Part shown: positions 52,368 through 59,909 of the stretch, piece by piece
Position numbering within the stretch: position 1 is the stretch's first letter
Layout of the letters: each line of letters opens with the position of its first letter
NCBI RefSeq assembly: GCF_001687605.2
Contig: NZ_CP016539.2
Coordinates: 774,501-838,500 of the forward strand
DNA length: 64,000 nt
DNA from: Planococcus plakortidis
GTDB taxonomy: Bacteria > Bacillota > Bacilli > Bacillales_A > Planococcaceae
Reading direction: 5' to 3'
Notes under the pieces: generated by a model
Database searches by the model: none
What the model was told of the DNA's origin: nothing
What the model saw: the letters and a program-made list of their open reading frames with translations, nothing else
Position numbers and translations under genes: made by a program

Positions 52368-52892
52368 TTAGGGGGCCGGCGGAGCCATATGCTGGCTCCA
52401 ATCAATTTTGACAAACTTATTGAACTCTTTCACAAAGGTCAAGGTCACGGCATCCGTTGGACCATTACACTGCATGGCAATGGTGATTTCAAGCATGTTT
52501 TGATTTTCTGTTTCTTTATCATAGTAATCTTCACGGTATAAGAAGGACACGCTATCGGCATCTTGCTCAATCGAACCCGATTCACGAAGACCGGAAATCA
52601 TCGGACGCTTGTCTTGTTCGCTCCTTACTCTTCTATAACGTGCACCAAGCATCGATGTTGCTTCGAGCATCGTCATTTTGTCGTGTTTCGGCTGATATTC
52701 GATCAATTCGGTCACGAGTTCTGCTGTAGAAGAAGCATATGGCTCCAAATAGACAAGTAGCGTATTGTCGATAAATTCTACACCTCGGCGGTGATAATCG
52801 AACAGTACCACTTTTTCGGCTCTTTGTAACAGACGTTCGTCAATCACAATACTCGGTACTGGTTTGCGAAATGAAAATAAATCTGTCATCAA
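52368..52892 (-). pseudogene. Chimeric remnant: GdpP fragment fused in frame to DnaB C-terminus
   Basis: 174-codon open frame. Residues ~1-62 match the DHH phosphodiesterase of GdpP ([56 protein letters not shown]), but the DHH motif reads DYH. From ~66 on it matches the end of replicative helicase DnaB ([57 protein letters not shown]). In Bacillales gdpP-rplI-dnaB are consecutive, so one large deletion in a copy of that locus explains the fusion, with the junction near 52636. Probably non-functional; whether it is expressed is unknown. Confidence 0.85.
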
Positions 52893-53092
52893 ATGCTTGG
52901 AATTTTACCAAGTGATCACTCATGGGAAATCTGCTTCAATAAACAGGGTGATATTATTACCAAATGTAAAAAAGTTTATTTCTGTCATGTATATACGTTC
53001 AGTATTACTCCGATATGTGGAAATATGAAAGGTGAAAAGTCATGTATAGTAGCTGGACAAGTTGAATCTGAATCGTAAATCCAAAACAAATC

Positions 53093-53121
53093 TAGTTTAC
53101 GTATCATGGTGTTATCGGAAG
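53093..53121. repeat. TATCGGAAG repeat, copy 2
   Basis: TAGTTTACGTATCATGGTGTTATCGGAAG; in the gap 52893-53264, which otherwise shows no gene. Confidence 0.6.
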
Positions 53122-53264
53122 AGAAAAAGAAGCCGGGATGCGTATAATACTGCTTCCTAGCTTCCTTTATTTTATAGAAGGTTTTGTAATTGTATGGACC
53201 ACTCTACAGGATCTTACGTAAAGTTTTATGAAATTGGTGTAATGAAGTCTAGACTCCAAGCGAA

Positions 53265-53732
53265 CTAAGTTACTTGGTCACCATCATATACTTTGGAAAT
53301 CTTTGGTTCATACTCTGAAACCACAATAAAAAATTCATCTCGGGTACTGTATAAATGAACTTCCGGCTTATCCCAGATTCCATCATAGATTGGAGCATTT
53401 CGATACTTTTTTAAGTCACTCCAATTTAGAATTTTGAAGAAGAATGGATCTTTTTTTGAAAAATTTGCAGGAGTATTAACATCATTAACCCACAAGTCTG
53501 GACGACCTGCATGTGTATCGTAGGTGAAATTCCAAACGGCAAATTCTGAAGTGCAAAATTGATCATAAGTTATCTTTATTTTATTTCCATAGTCATCGAT
53601 TATGACAAGTTCTAAAAAAGTTGGGCTTTTATATATACTATATAAAATAATCTGTGAAGGATCTGTTCCTCTTAGCCATTCGATTCCTTTAGGCTGCCAA
53701 AATTGAAGTTTTTCTTTTACGGTATCCTTCAT
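53265..53732 (-). CDS. Hypothetical cytoplasmic protein, possible immunity partner
   Basis: 155 residues, soluble, acidic, aromatic-rich (FWQPKGIEWLRGTDPSQIILYSIYKSPTFLELVIID...). No signal peptide and no family recognised. It lies 26 bp downstream of a secreted protein gene on the same strand; a secreted effector followed by a small cytoplasmic protein is the usual toxin-immunity order, but no toxin domain was identified, so this is only a suggestion. Confidence 0.55.
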   Translation of the reverse strand: MKDTVKEKLQFWQPKGIEWLRGTDPSQIILYSIYKSPTFLELVIIDDYGNKIKITYDQFCTSEFAVWNFTYDTHAGRPDLWVNDVNTPANFSKKDPFFFKILNWSDLKKYRNAPIYDGIWDKPEVHLYSTRDEFFIVVSEYEPKISKVYDGDQVT

Positions 53733-53758
53733 CCTATCTTCACCCCATTCGTATATTT

Positions 53759-54235
53759 CTAATAATATCTAATTTTATCTGTCACTCCAGATGTAGTGGA
53801 TGGAAAAGACAGGGTTGGAGTACTTGTAGAGGTAGATTTTGGATAGTAAGTTAAAGTGCCTCCTGAATAACGCTTTAATCGAACACCGTCACCAGCAAGT
53901 TGATATGGACCTGGCATACGGTTAAAGTCATATAGCGCTTGATTTGTACCACCTGTTTTATTGTAGTTATTCACCCTCGGAGAAGTTTGAGTAGTTTTTA
54001 TAGCTGAAGATTTTATACTATTCCATGTTTGTCTAGCTATACCACCACACTGGATAGTAATATCATTATTAGAACTGTCGTATGTGTGCTGAACCACCAG
54101 ACTCTCATCAATGCTATAAATCCCACAATCAATTGGAGAGGCTTTTCCAGTTGAACTAAATCCTAACAACATAGTTGAAGCTATTAATGTAAATAATGAA
54201 ATAAAAAACCAGCGCTTATAGTTTAATTTACTCAT
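53759..54235 (-). CDS. Secreted hypothetical protein
   Basis: 158 residues with a Sec signal peptide (NYKRWFFISLFTLIASTMLLGFSSTGKA, cleavage near GKA-SP). The mature ~130 residues hold two Cys (DCGIY, QCGGI) and a C-terminal stretch ALYDFNRMPGPYQLAGDGVRLKRYSGGTLTYYPKS then a Ser/Thr-rich tail. No family recognised. AGGTG upstream of ATG. Possibly operonic with the 155-residue protein that follows. Confidence 0.6.
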   Translation of the reverse strand: MSKLNYKRWFFISLFTLIASTMLLGFSSTGKASPIDCGIYSIDESLVVQHTYDSSNNDITIQCGGIARQTWNSIKSSAIKTTQTSPRVNNYNKTGGTNQALYDFNRMPGPYQLAGDGVRLKRYSGGTLTYYPKSTSTSTPTLSFPSTTSGVTDKIRYY

Positions 54236-54417
54236 TAAACAACACCTGCCTTCTCATATTTTAACAAATTATATATTATTAAGAATATTTTTTAAATATA
54301 TTTTCTGAAAAAAAAGAAAAATCAAATACCTTAATCACTTGCTCATCAGGGCTGTGATAGGGTTTCCAACTTGACTGGGAATGTTTTTCAAGTTGTTCCG
54401 AAGAGTTCTCTTCGTTT

Positions 54418-54445
54418 TAGTTAACATATGACACCTTATCGGAAG
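54418..54445. repeat. TATCGGAAG repeat, copy 3
   Basis: TAGTTAACATATGACACC then TTATCGGAAG. It lies in the gap 54236-54720, where I see no gene. Confidence 0.5.
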
Positions 54446-54631
54446 TTATAAAAATATAAAAGGCAAGAAAAGGCTCGTTATAGCGAATTCTCTTGACCTC
54501 AGTATTTACGTTTGTATCGACTAAACAATCACTGCATAGAACTTTTTGTGTTGCATAAGCTTACGTTATTTTTGCCATTTTAGATTGACGTTGCAGGATG
54601 TATTAGGGGAGTGTTAGTAAAGAAGTAGAAA

Positions 54632-54667
54632 TGTAAATTAGCACATTTAAGTTTCAGTAATTTACAG
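54632..54667. repeat. TGTAAATTA...TAATTTACAG inverted repeat, copy 1
   Basis: TGTAAATTA and TAATTTACA are inverted repeats ~17 nt apart, followed by GAAGAAAAC. The same arrangement stands at 59808-59844. Confidence 0.6.
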
Positions 54668-54720
54668 GAAGAAAACTAGCGAAATGAATGGAACAAACGG
54701 CATAGCTTTTTAGAAAAGAA

Positions 54721-54915
54721 ATGCCGACAGTAAGCTTGATGGATGGACTGCAAGAACATGCCACCTTATCATTTTTGGATTGGTTCATTGAAGAACAAAT
54801 GGAAGAAAAAAAGATGTTCCGTGATATGATCATTCGCATAAAAGGCATCGAAGAAGGTGGCGAGTATTTCCTGAAAATGGACGACGAGTTTGCTGCAAGA
54901 AAACCGGAAGAATAA
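54721..54915 (+). pseudogene. Ferritin C-terminal remnant
   Basis: 64 codons. The frame reads HATLSFLDWFIEEQMEEKKMFRDMIIRIKGI then EYFLKMDDEF, which resembles the last two helices of bacterial non-haem ferritin (HATxxFLxWFxxEQxEE carries a diiron ligand). The N-terminal ~100 residues are missing and only a short joined stretch (MPTVSLMDGLQE) precedes it. No ribosome binding site is seen. Most likely a deleted gene remnant. Confidence 0.62.
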
Positions 54916-54924
54916 TACGAAAGA

Positions 54925-54956
54925 AAAAAGCACAAGGCTGATTGTGTGCTTTTTTG
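54925..54956. terminator. Bidirectional terminator after the ferritin remnant
   Basis: AAAAAAGCACA pairs with TGTGCTTTTTT; also positioned for the convergent hydrolase gene. Confidence 0.85.
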
Positions 54957-54976
54957 TGTGAATTATAAATTTTTCA

Positions 54977-55705
54977 TTATTCCTCTTCACTTAAGGAATG
55001 ATCATTTTCTAACCAATCCACAATTAACTCTAGGATGATTTCTTGTGGTTCACTGACAGTGATCTGAGCTTCAATGTCGCCGGACTGACTACCATATACG
55101 CCAAAATACGCGTGGTTTCCGCCTGGAATTTCAATGAAATCCGTTGTTTCTGGCAAGTTTGGGCTGTTTTTCTTAATTTTTTCAGGCGTACTTAAGCCAT
55201 CTTCTGAACCGCTTATGGATAAAGCGGGTAAGTTGGATTCGCTTAAATAGTCATTGCTTGCTGCGTATGCCCCAAGCAAGATGAGCCCGTTTACGCGAGC
55301 TAAATGTTGATCGAAATACATAGCGGCTGCTGCGCCTCCCATGGAATGTCCCGACATATACCACTCGATGCTGTGGTTACTTCCTATCATTTCATCAGCT
55401 TTTGATACGGCTAAAATTGATAAATTCAATCTGACGGAAGGTATGGCGACTGTGATGTTTTGGTTCGATAATTCTTGTGCTAAATAGCCATACGCTTCAG
55501 GTTCGACTTTTGCACCGGGATAGAGGATCAGCCCTTTTTCTGCATTTTCTGCTCGATAGATACACCACCCGTCCTCGGGTTCTATAACTTCCTCCATTTC
55601 GATTTGATCCGCATCTATCACTTCAAACGTATTTTGAGACCAAATAAAAAAGATAGTGAAGCTCAGAATTACGACTAAAGCTAGTGTGAAAAGCGAGATG
55701 AACAA
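54977..55705 (-). CDS. Membrane-anchored alpha/beta hydrolase
   Basis: 242 residues from TTG at 55705. An N-terminal membrane anchor (ISLFTLALVVILSFTIFFIW) precedes an alpha/beta-hydrolase domain: nucleophile in MSGHSMGGAAAAMYF, acidic residue in SGSEDGLSTPE, His in PGGNHAYFG. The visible start has no ribosome binding site. A better N-terminus (MKKILNKKTLF...) would begin at 55731 if the A-tract there had seven instead of six A, so a one-base slip or sequencing error is possible. Confidence 0.78.
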   Translation of the reverse strand: MFISLFTLALVVILSFTIFFIWSQNTFEVIDADQIEMEEVIEPEDGWCIYRAENAEKGLILYPGAKVEPEAYGYLAQELSNQNITVAIPSVRLNLSILAVSKADEMIGSNHSIEWYMSGHSMGGAAAAMYFDQHLARVNGLILLGAYAASNDYLSESNLPALSISGSEDGLSTPEKIKKNSPNLPETTDFIEIPGGNHAYFGVYGSQSGDIEAQITVSEPQEIILELIVDWLENDHSLSEEE

Positions 55706-55731
55706 GGTTTTTTTGTTTAGAATTTTTTCAT

Positions 55732-56217
55732 CACCGTTACCGAATTATTCCTAATCTAATCGAGTAGAAAGATAGAGACAATCCACTGATTAACATTTTA
55801 AATAATTTTCCTTTCTGGGTTTTTGGGAAGTGTTACTTTAAGTTTTGTTAAATTAACACTTCATACAGCTTAAGTGTAACCATTAGAGGGTTCTCCATAG
55901 AAAAATTAAAATGAATCATCAAAAGTATCGATCTTAATGTGAATTATGACATTTAACTGATCAAACGTGATGTTTGCATACTAAAACGTCTATTGATAAA
56001 AAAACAGGTAAGTAATGATGAATCCTTGGTGAATATACAACAATTTACTAACAAAAGGTAATATGAAAAAGCAGCCTCATGAAAATGGGTAGTGTTCTTA
56101 ACTTTTCTAATGATAGATGAATTATGATTTATAATATAATTTTTAAATTGATGCTTTATTTGAACTAAGGATAAAGCTTTTCCCTTCTTCAACTAACGCG
56201 ATGATTGGAGATGTACG
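55732..56217. other. AT-rich intergenic region
   Basis: About 490 bp without a supportable gene or strong hairpin; presumably holds the promoter of the plus-strand gene at 56218. Confidence 0.5.
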
Positions 56218-57234
56218 ATGGACTGTGTCATTTGTGGAAAACAAGTAGTAAATGAAAACAATCGGTTGCAAAAGAAAGTGAAAGATTATTTGAGAACAAC
56301 CAGCGAACTAGATGTAAAGCATCTATGGATTAAGCAATGGAAAATCTGTTATGACTGTAGTGAATTGTATACGAATGATAATCTTGTAGATAATTCTGAA
56401 GTTCTACAAAAAATAGAGGAGCAAAAACAGCGCAAGAAACAACTAGGAAAAGCTAAAAGAAAACAAGGGCCTGTGGGAGAAGCGCGTGCTTATTACATTG
56501 AGAGATATATTGATTATGCTACGTGTAAGGCGGAAGAAAATGGTCGTTATATAGCTAAACCAGCTCGCTTAATAAATAGTCAACAATACGATGAGGCGTA
56601 TATTACCTATGTGAAAAGCAGCGCATCTACCGCTGTGTTGATTGTGCGAGATATGGCAGAGGATATAGACACAAAAGGAAAATGGATTGACGTAAGGCAT
56701 TTGGAGAAACGATTTTTGTCTCATCATGAGGGGGATTTTTCTTTTATCATTGTAGAATTATTTTCTAGAAAACAAAAACCAACTTATCCGAAGAAAATGG
56801 CAGTAGAGACTGATTCGGAGTATAAAAATCGGATAGCGTACATCACGTGGCAAACCGCAACGGCTGATATACACAATCAGCGAACTCAAGGGATAAAGGG
56901 TGATATATATATTGTGTTGCCCAGTTTAAAGAACGAACATGAGAACATGTATGATAAGCACTATATCACGTGGGATAGTAGGCACCATCACTTCAAGCGT
57001 GTTAGAGAAAGTAATCAATATGTAAATATTTTAAAGCCACCTAAATGGGGATACGATATCGTTGCTACAAAAAAGATAAATCATCAACAGCTGCGTTATA
57101 TTGAGAAAAACTTGTTTCAAATCATTAGCAAAACCCATAAAAAAAGTGGCATTACTCTTTCCATGTTCAGCCCGCAAAAGAAAAAAGAAACTGCATCCAA
57201 ATTGAAAAAGGGGCTAAAGAAAGAAAGCAATTAA
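56218..57234 (+). CDS. Hypothetical protein with N-terminal Cys knuckle
   Basis: 338 residues, very basic. N-terminal CVICGK and CYDCSE, ~40 residues apart, could bind zinc. A Lys/Gln-rich linker (EEQKQRKKQLGKAKRKQG) leads to a ~200-residue alpha/beta domain (AVLIVRDMAEDID, FSFIIVELFSRK, GDIYIVLPSLKNEHENMYDKHYITWDSRHHHFKRV), and the C-terminus is Lys rich. The composition suggests nucleic-acid binding, perhaps nuclease-like, but no known motif was found. GGAG 7 bp upstream. AT-rich, likely acquired. Confidence 0.6.
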   Translation: MDCVICGKQVVNENNRLQKKVKDYLRTTSELDVKHLWIKQWKICYDCSELYTNDNLVDNSEVLQKIEEQKQRKKQLGKAKRKQGPVGEARAYYIERYIDYATCKAEENGRYIAKPARLINSQQYDEAYITYVKSSASTAVLIVRDMAEDIDTKGKWIDVRHLEKRFLSHHEGDFSFIIVELFSRKQKPTYPKKMAVETDSEYKNRIAYITWQTATADIHNQRTQGIKGDIYIVLPSLKNEHENMYDKHYITWDSRHHHFKRVRESNQYVNILKPPKWGYDIVATKKINHQQLRYIEKNLFQIISKTHKKSGITLSMFSPQKKKETASKLKKGLKKESN

Positions 57235-57265
57235 AATCGCGCTTTTCCCTTTTAACAGGAGGTTG

Positions 57266-57451
57266 ATGATTTCTATGTTGAAAATAATAAGTATCATTCT
57301 ATTGTTTTCACCTGCCGTACTGATCTATACAGAAACGACGAGCGTACTAGTTGCCATAATCCCATTTGTTCTAGGCGCGTTGCTTTACACGTACGTCCTT
57401 AGCAAAAAACGTACCCAGCACCATCCAAGTCGATTAGCTAACAATCATTGA
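57266..57451 (+). CDS. Small membrane protein
   Basis: 61 residues, two transmembrane helices (IISIILLFSPAVLIYTETTSV, LVAIIPFVLGALLYTYVLS) and a basic C-terminus (KKRTQHHPSRL). AACAGGAGG is at 57254-57262; ATG at 57266 is close and ATG at 57275 is 12 bp away, so the start is uncertain. Confidence 0.55.
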   Translation: MISMLKIISIILLFSPAVLIYTETTSVLVAIIPFVLGALLYTYVLSKKRTQHHPSRLANNH

Positions 57452-57529
57452 GCCAGCTTATTATAAGTTGGTTTTTTATTTTTGAATTTAATTCAGTCAG
57501 GAAGCTAGAAGATTCTATGGTGATGCAGT

Positions 57530-57676
57530 GCCAAAGATTGTTGCATGGCTGCACCGATGCGCAGCATAGGGCGGGAAGTGATAACAGGGTCGATAAGATG
57601 AACTTCGCTGTCTTGGATAACTTCGAATTCAAAGCAGCTATTGCGGGCTCGAATGTCCCTGACGGCAGCTGGGGGT
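57530..57676 (-). pseudogene. BtuF-like C-terminal remnant
   Basis: Minus-strand translation gives AVRDIRARNS...EVHLIDPVITSRPMLRIGAAMQ, clearly aligned to the end of the BtuF protein encoded at 39769-40728 (AVGDIEARDSW...EVHFIDSDITSRPGPRIGEAVQ). There is no start and no upstream continuation. It is a diverged fragment of a second BtuF-like gene. Confidence 0.72.
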
Positions 57677-57871
57677 AGTTCATTTTGCTGCGGAGTATAA
57701 ATTCAGATTCCCTTTACGTACAAGTTTTTTCCGCTTTTCATCCGCCAGGACTAGTCGCTTCAAGACAAACGAGTTTAGTTAAAGTGCAAGACAGGAAAAC
57801 TACTATTGAATCCATGAAATGAGTCATCAATCAATAGTGCGTTTAATCAATCGGTTGAAGGGGGAAGGGAA

Positions 57872-58675
57872 TTGAAAATCGCCATCTTATCTGATATTCA
57901 CGAAGGGCTCAATCGCAAAAAGACTGGAGCTGATATTGTCGGGTTGCTGAAAGAGTCGCTGGCCCAGCATGCGCCGGATGTCTTTATCATCAGCGGTGAT
58001 GTGACAGCGGGATCGGAAAAAAGTTTGGCACTGCTGAAGCGGCTGCAAACTGAATTGCCGGATCTTCAAATTTTATTTGTCCATGGCAACCACGATCTAT
58101 ACTACGAGGATTCTACTAATGCGTATGAAAAACTGCTGGAATTCGATGGCAATCTGGGAAATGGCCCGGTTCATTTGAATGAGGAATGGATCGTGATCGG
58201 TGATGGCGGCTGGTACGATTATACATTCGGCATAGAAGGGTTTACGGAACAGGAGTTTTCAACAGGCCGTTTCAATGATTTTACCTGGCCAGACAAAGTC
58301 TATGCACATTGGCCAGAGAATGATGTAGCTATAACCGATAAGTATTTGACGAAACTGGAGAACTGGCTGTCATGGCATCAAGAAAAGAATATCATTTTGG
58401 TCAGCCATTTTGTGCCGTTTGCCCACTTTGTCCAAGTGAAAAACGACCTTTCCTGGGATTTTTTTAACGCGATGATGGGGAGCAAGGAAATCGGGGGATT
58501 GGCTGAAAAGTATGCGGTCAAAAAAATGATTTTTGGCCACATCCATACCCGCTATCATGAAGAATACAGGGGCATCGACTGCATCTGCAACCCGCTTGGT
58601 TATTATCCTCATGAATGGAGCGGCAATTCGGCACGGGAAGAAATCAATTCGGCATTGAAAATCATCGAAATCTGA
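57872..58675 (+). CDS. Calcineurin-like metallophosphoesterase
   Basis: 267 residues, TTG start after GAAGGGGGAAGGG. Metal-binding motifs in order: LSDIHEG (D-x-H), ISGDVTAG (GD), VHGNHDLYY (GNHD), VSHFVPF (H) and FGHIHTRYHEE (GHxH). The binuclear metal enzyme hydrolyses phosphoesters; the substrate is unknown. G+C returns to the chromosomal level here. Confidence 0.87.
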   Translation: MKIAILSDIHEGLNRKKTGADIVGLLKESLAQHAPDVFIISGDVTAGSEKSLALLKRLQTELPDLQILFVHGNHDLYYEDSTNAYEKLLEFDGNLGNGPVHLNEEWIVIGDGGWYDYTFGIEGFTEQEFSTGRFNDFTWPDKVYAHWPENDVAITDKYLTKLENWLSWHQEKNIILVSHFVPFAHFVQVKNDLSWDFFNAMMGSKEIGGLAEKYAVKKMIFGHIHTRYHEEYRGIDCICNPLGYYPHEWSGNSAREEINSALKIIEI

Positions 58676-58762
58676 TGGATCTCCCTCCTACTCACGTTTA
58701 ATGGTCTCTATCCCCAAGGTATAGGCAAGCAAAAGCTTAATGGAAAGGCAGGTATATTACTA

Positions 58763-59314
58763 ATGGACATTTACACAATTGGCCATTCCAGCCATTCGCA
58801 GGATTTTTTTGATAAGATGCTGAAGAAAGCCGGAATCGAGCTTTTGGCAGATGTGCGGGCGTTTCCGGGCAGCCGGAAATGGCCTCAGTTTTCAAAGGAT
58901 GAGTTTCCGGTATGGCTTGAAGCAGAAGGAATTGGTTATGAACATTTTTCGAAACTCGGCGGCAGGCGCCGGAAGTCGAAGGAGGTTGAAGAAGACAGGA
59001 ATGCCGGCTGGCGCAACCAGTCTTTTCATAATTATGCGGATTATACATTGACGGAAGAATTTCAGCAGGGCATCACAGAATTACTCGAAAAAGCTTCAGT
59101 CAAACGGGTTGCCTATTGCTGTTCAGAGCGCCATCCATCGCGTTGCCACAGGCTGCTCATCAGCAATTACTTAGCAGCGAATGGCCACCGGGTTTTTCAC
59201 ATTATCGATGGTAAAAAAGGGGCGGTGGACATCGTCGAGCACGAAGTGGGGATGTGGGGAGCCGAAGCCGTTGTAAACGACAAGGGCGTAGTAACTTATC
59301 CGCCAACTGGATGA
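58763..59314 (+). CDS. DUF488-family protein
   Basis: 183 residues. Opening DIYTIGHSSHSQDFFDKMLKKAGIELLADVRAFPGSRKWPQFSK is the DUF488 signature, and the conserved Cys-rich CCSERHPSRCHRLLISNYL closes the domain. A rhodanese/phosphatase-like fold is suspected; no reaction is known. Confidence 0.9.
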   Translation: MDIYTIGHSSHSQDFFDKMLKKAGIELLADVRAFPGSRKWPQFSKDEFPVWLEAEGIGYEHFSKLGGRRRKSKEVEEDRNAGWRNQSFHNYADYTLTEEFQQGITELLEKASVKRVAYCCSERHPSRCHRLLISNYLAANGHRVFHIIDGKKGAVDIVEHEVGMWGAEAVVNDKGVVTYPPTG

Positions 59315-59909
59315 AGAGAAACTCCAACCAGCGAAACTCAACTTTCCATGGTTTCTAGAAAGCGTCTTCTGTCATGACTGGGCTCAACAGAAGGCCTGCT
59401 AAACCAAATCAAAACTTAACCGACCTATATTCGCAACAAGTTTTCCGATGCAGCAATGGCATAGCCAGCAAGACAATATCCGCTCGTGTATTTTGGAAAG
59501 GTCATCCTGTTCCTGGATGATCTTTTTTGTTCCGGATAAATCGATTCAGTGAGTATATATGCAGCATACTTTTATTGAAAAACAGGTTTATGTGTCAGGA
59601 ATTATCTGCAGCGACATAAGTAAAGGGGGGGGAAGAGAAGTCTGGTTATAGCTAACTTTTCCCCTTTTTTATTTATATATATTTGGGCAAACCGATCAAA
59701 TGGCTTTTGCAAAGGTTTCTAATTTTATTAACTTTATGTAATTTTTACTAAATAATATTGACGCTATAGAGGGGGTTCTGTAAAGTTAAATATGCGAGAA
59801 GAAAAAACTGTAAATTAGAATAATTAAGTACCAGTAATTTACAGAAGAAAACTCAGCAAATCAGCATTCCCTAGCTAAACGCTTTTACAAAAAGGAGGAC
59901 GACAATAAG
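59315..59909. other. Intergenic region with two terminator-like hairpins
   Basis: No gene seen in ~595 bp. A hairpin with T-run lies at 59496-59528 (GTCATCC/GGATGAT, TTTTTT) and a weaker one at about 59621-59670 (AAAGGGG...CCCCTTTTTT). Confidence 0.55.
59808..59844. repeat. TGTAAATTA...TAATTTACAG inverted repeat, copy 2
   Basis: CTGTAAATTA and TAATTTACAG face each other 17 nt apart, followed by AAGAAAAC as in copy 1. Confidence 0.6.

Noticed and set aside
57438..57683. 81-codon minus-strand ORF as a gene
   Set aside because: The similarity to BtuF is in a different minus-strand frame, so this open frame is incidental over a gene remnant.
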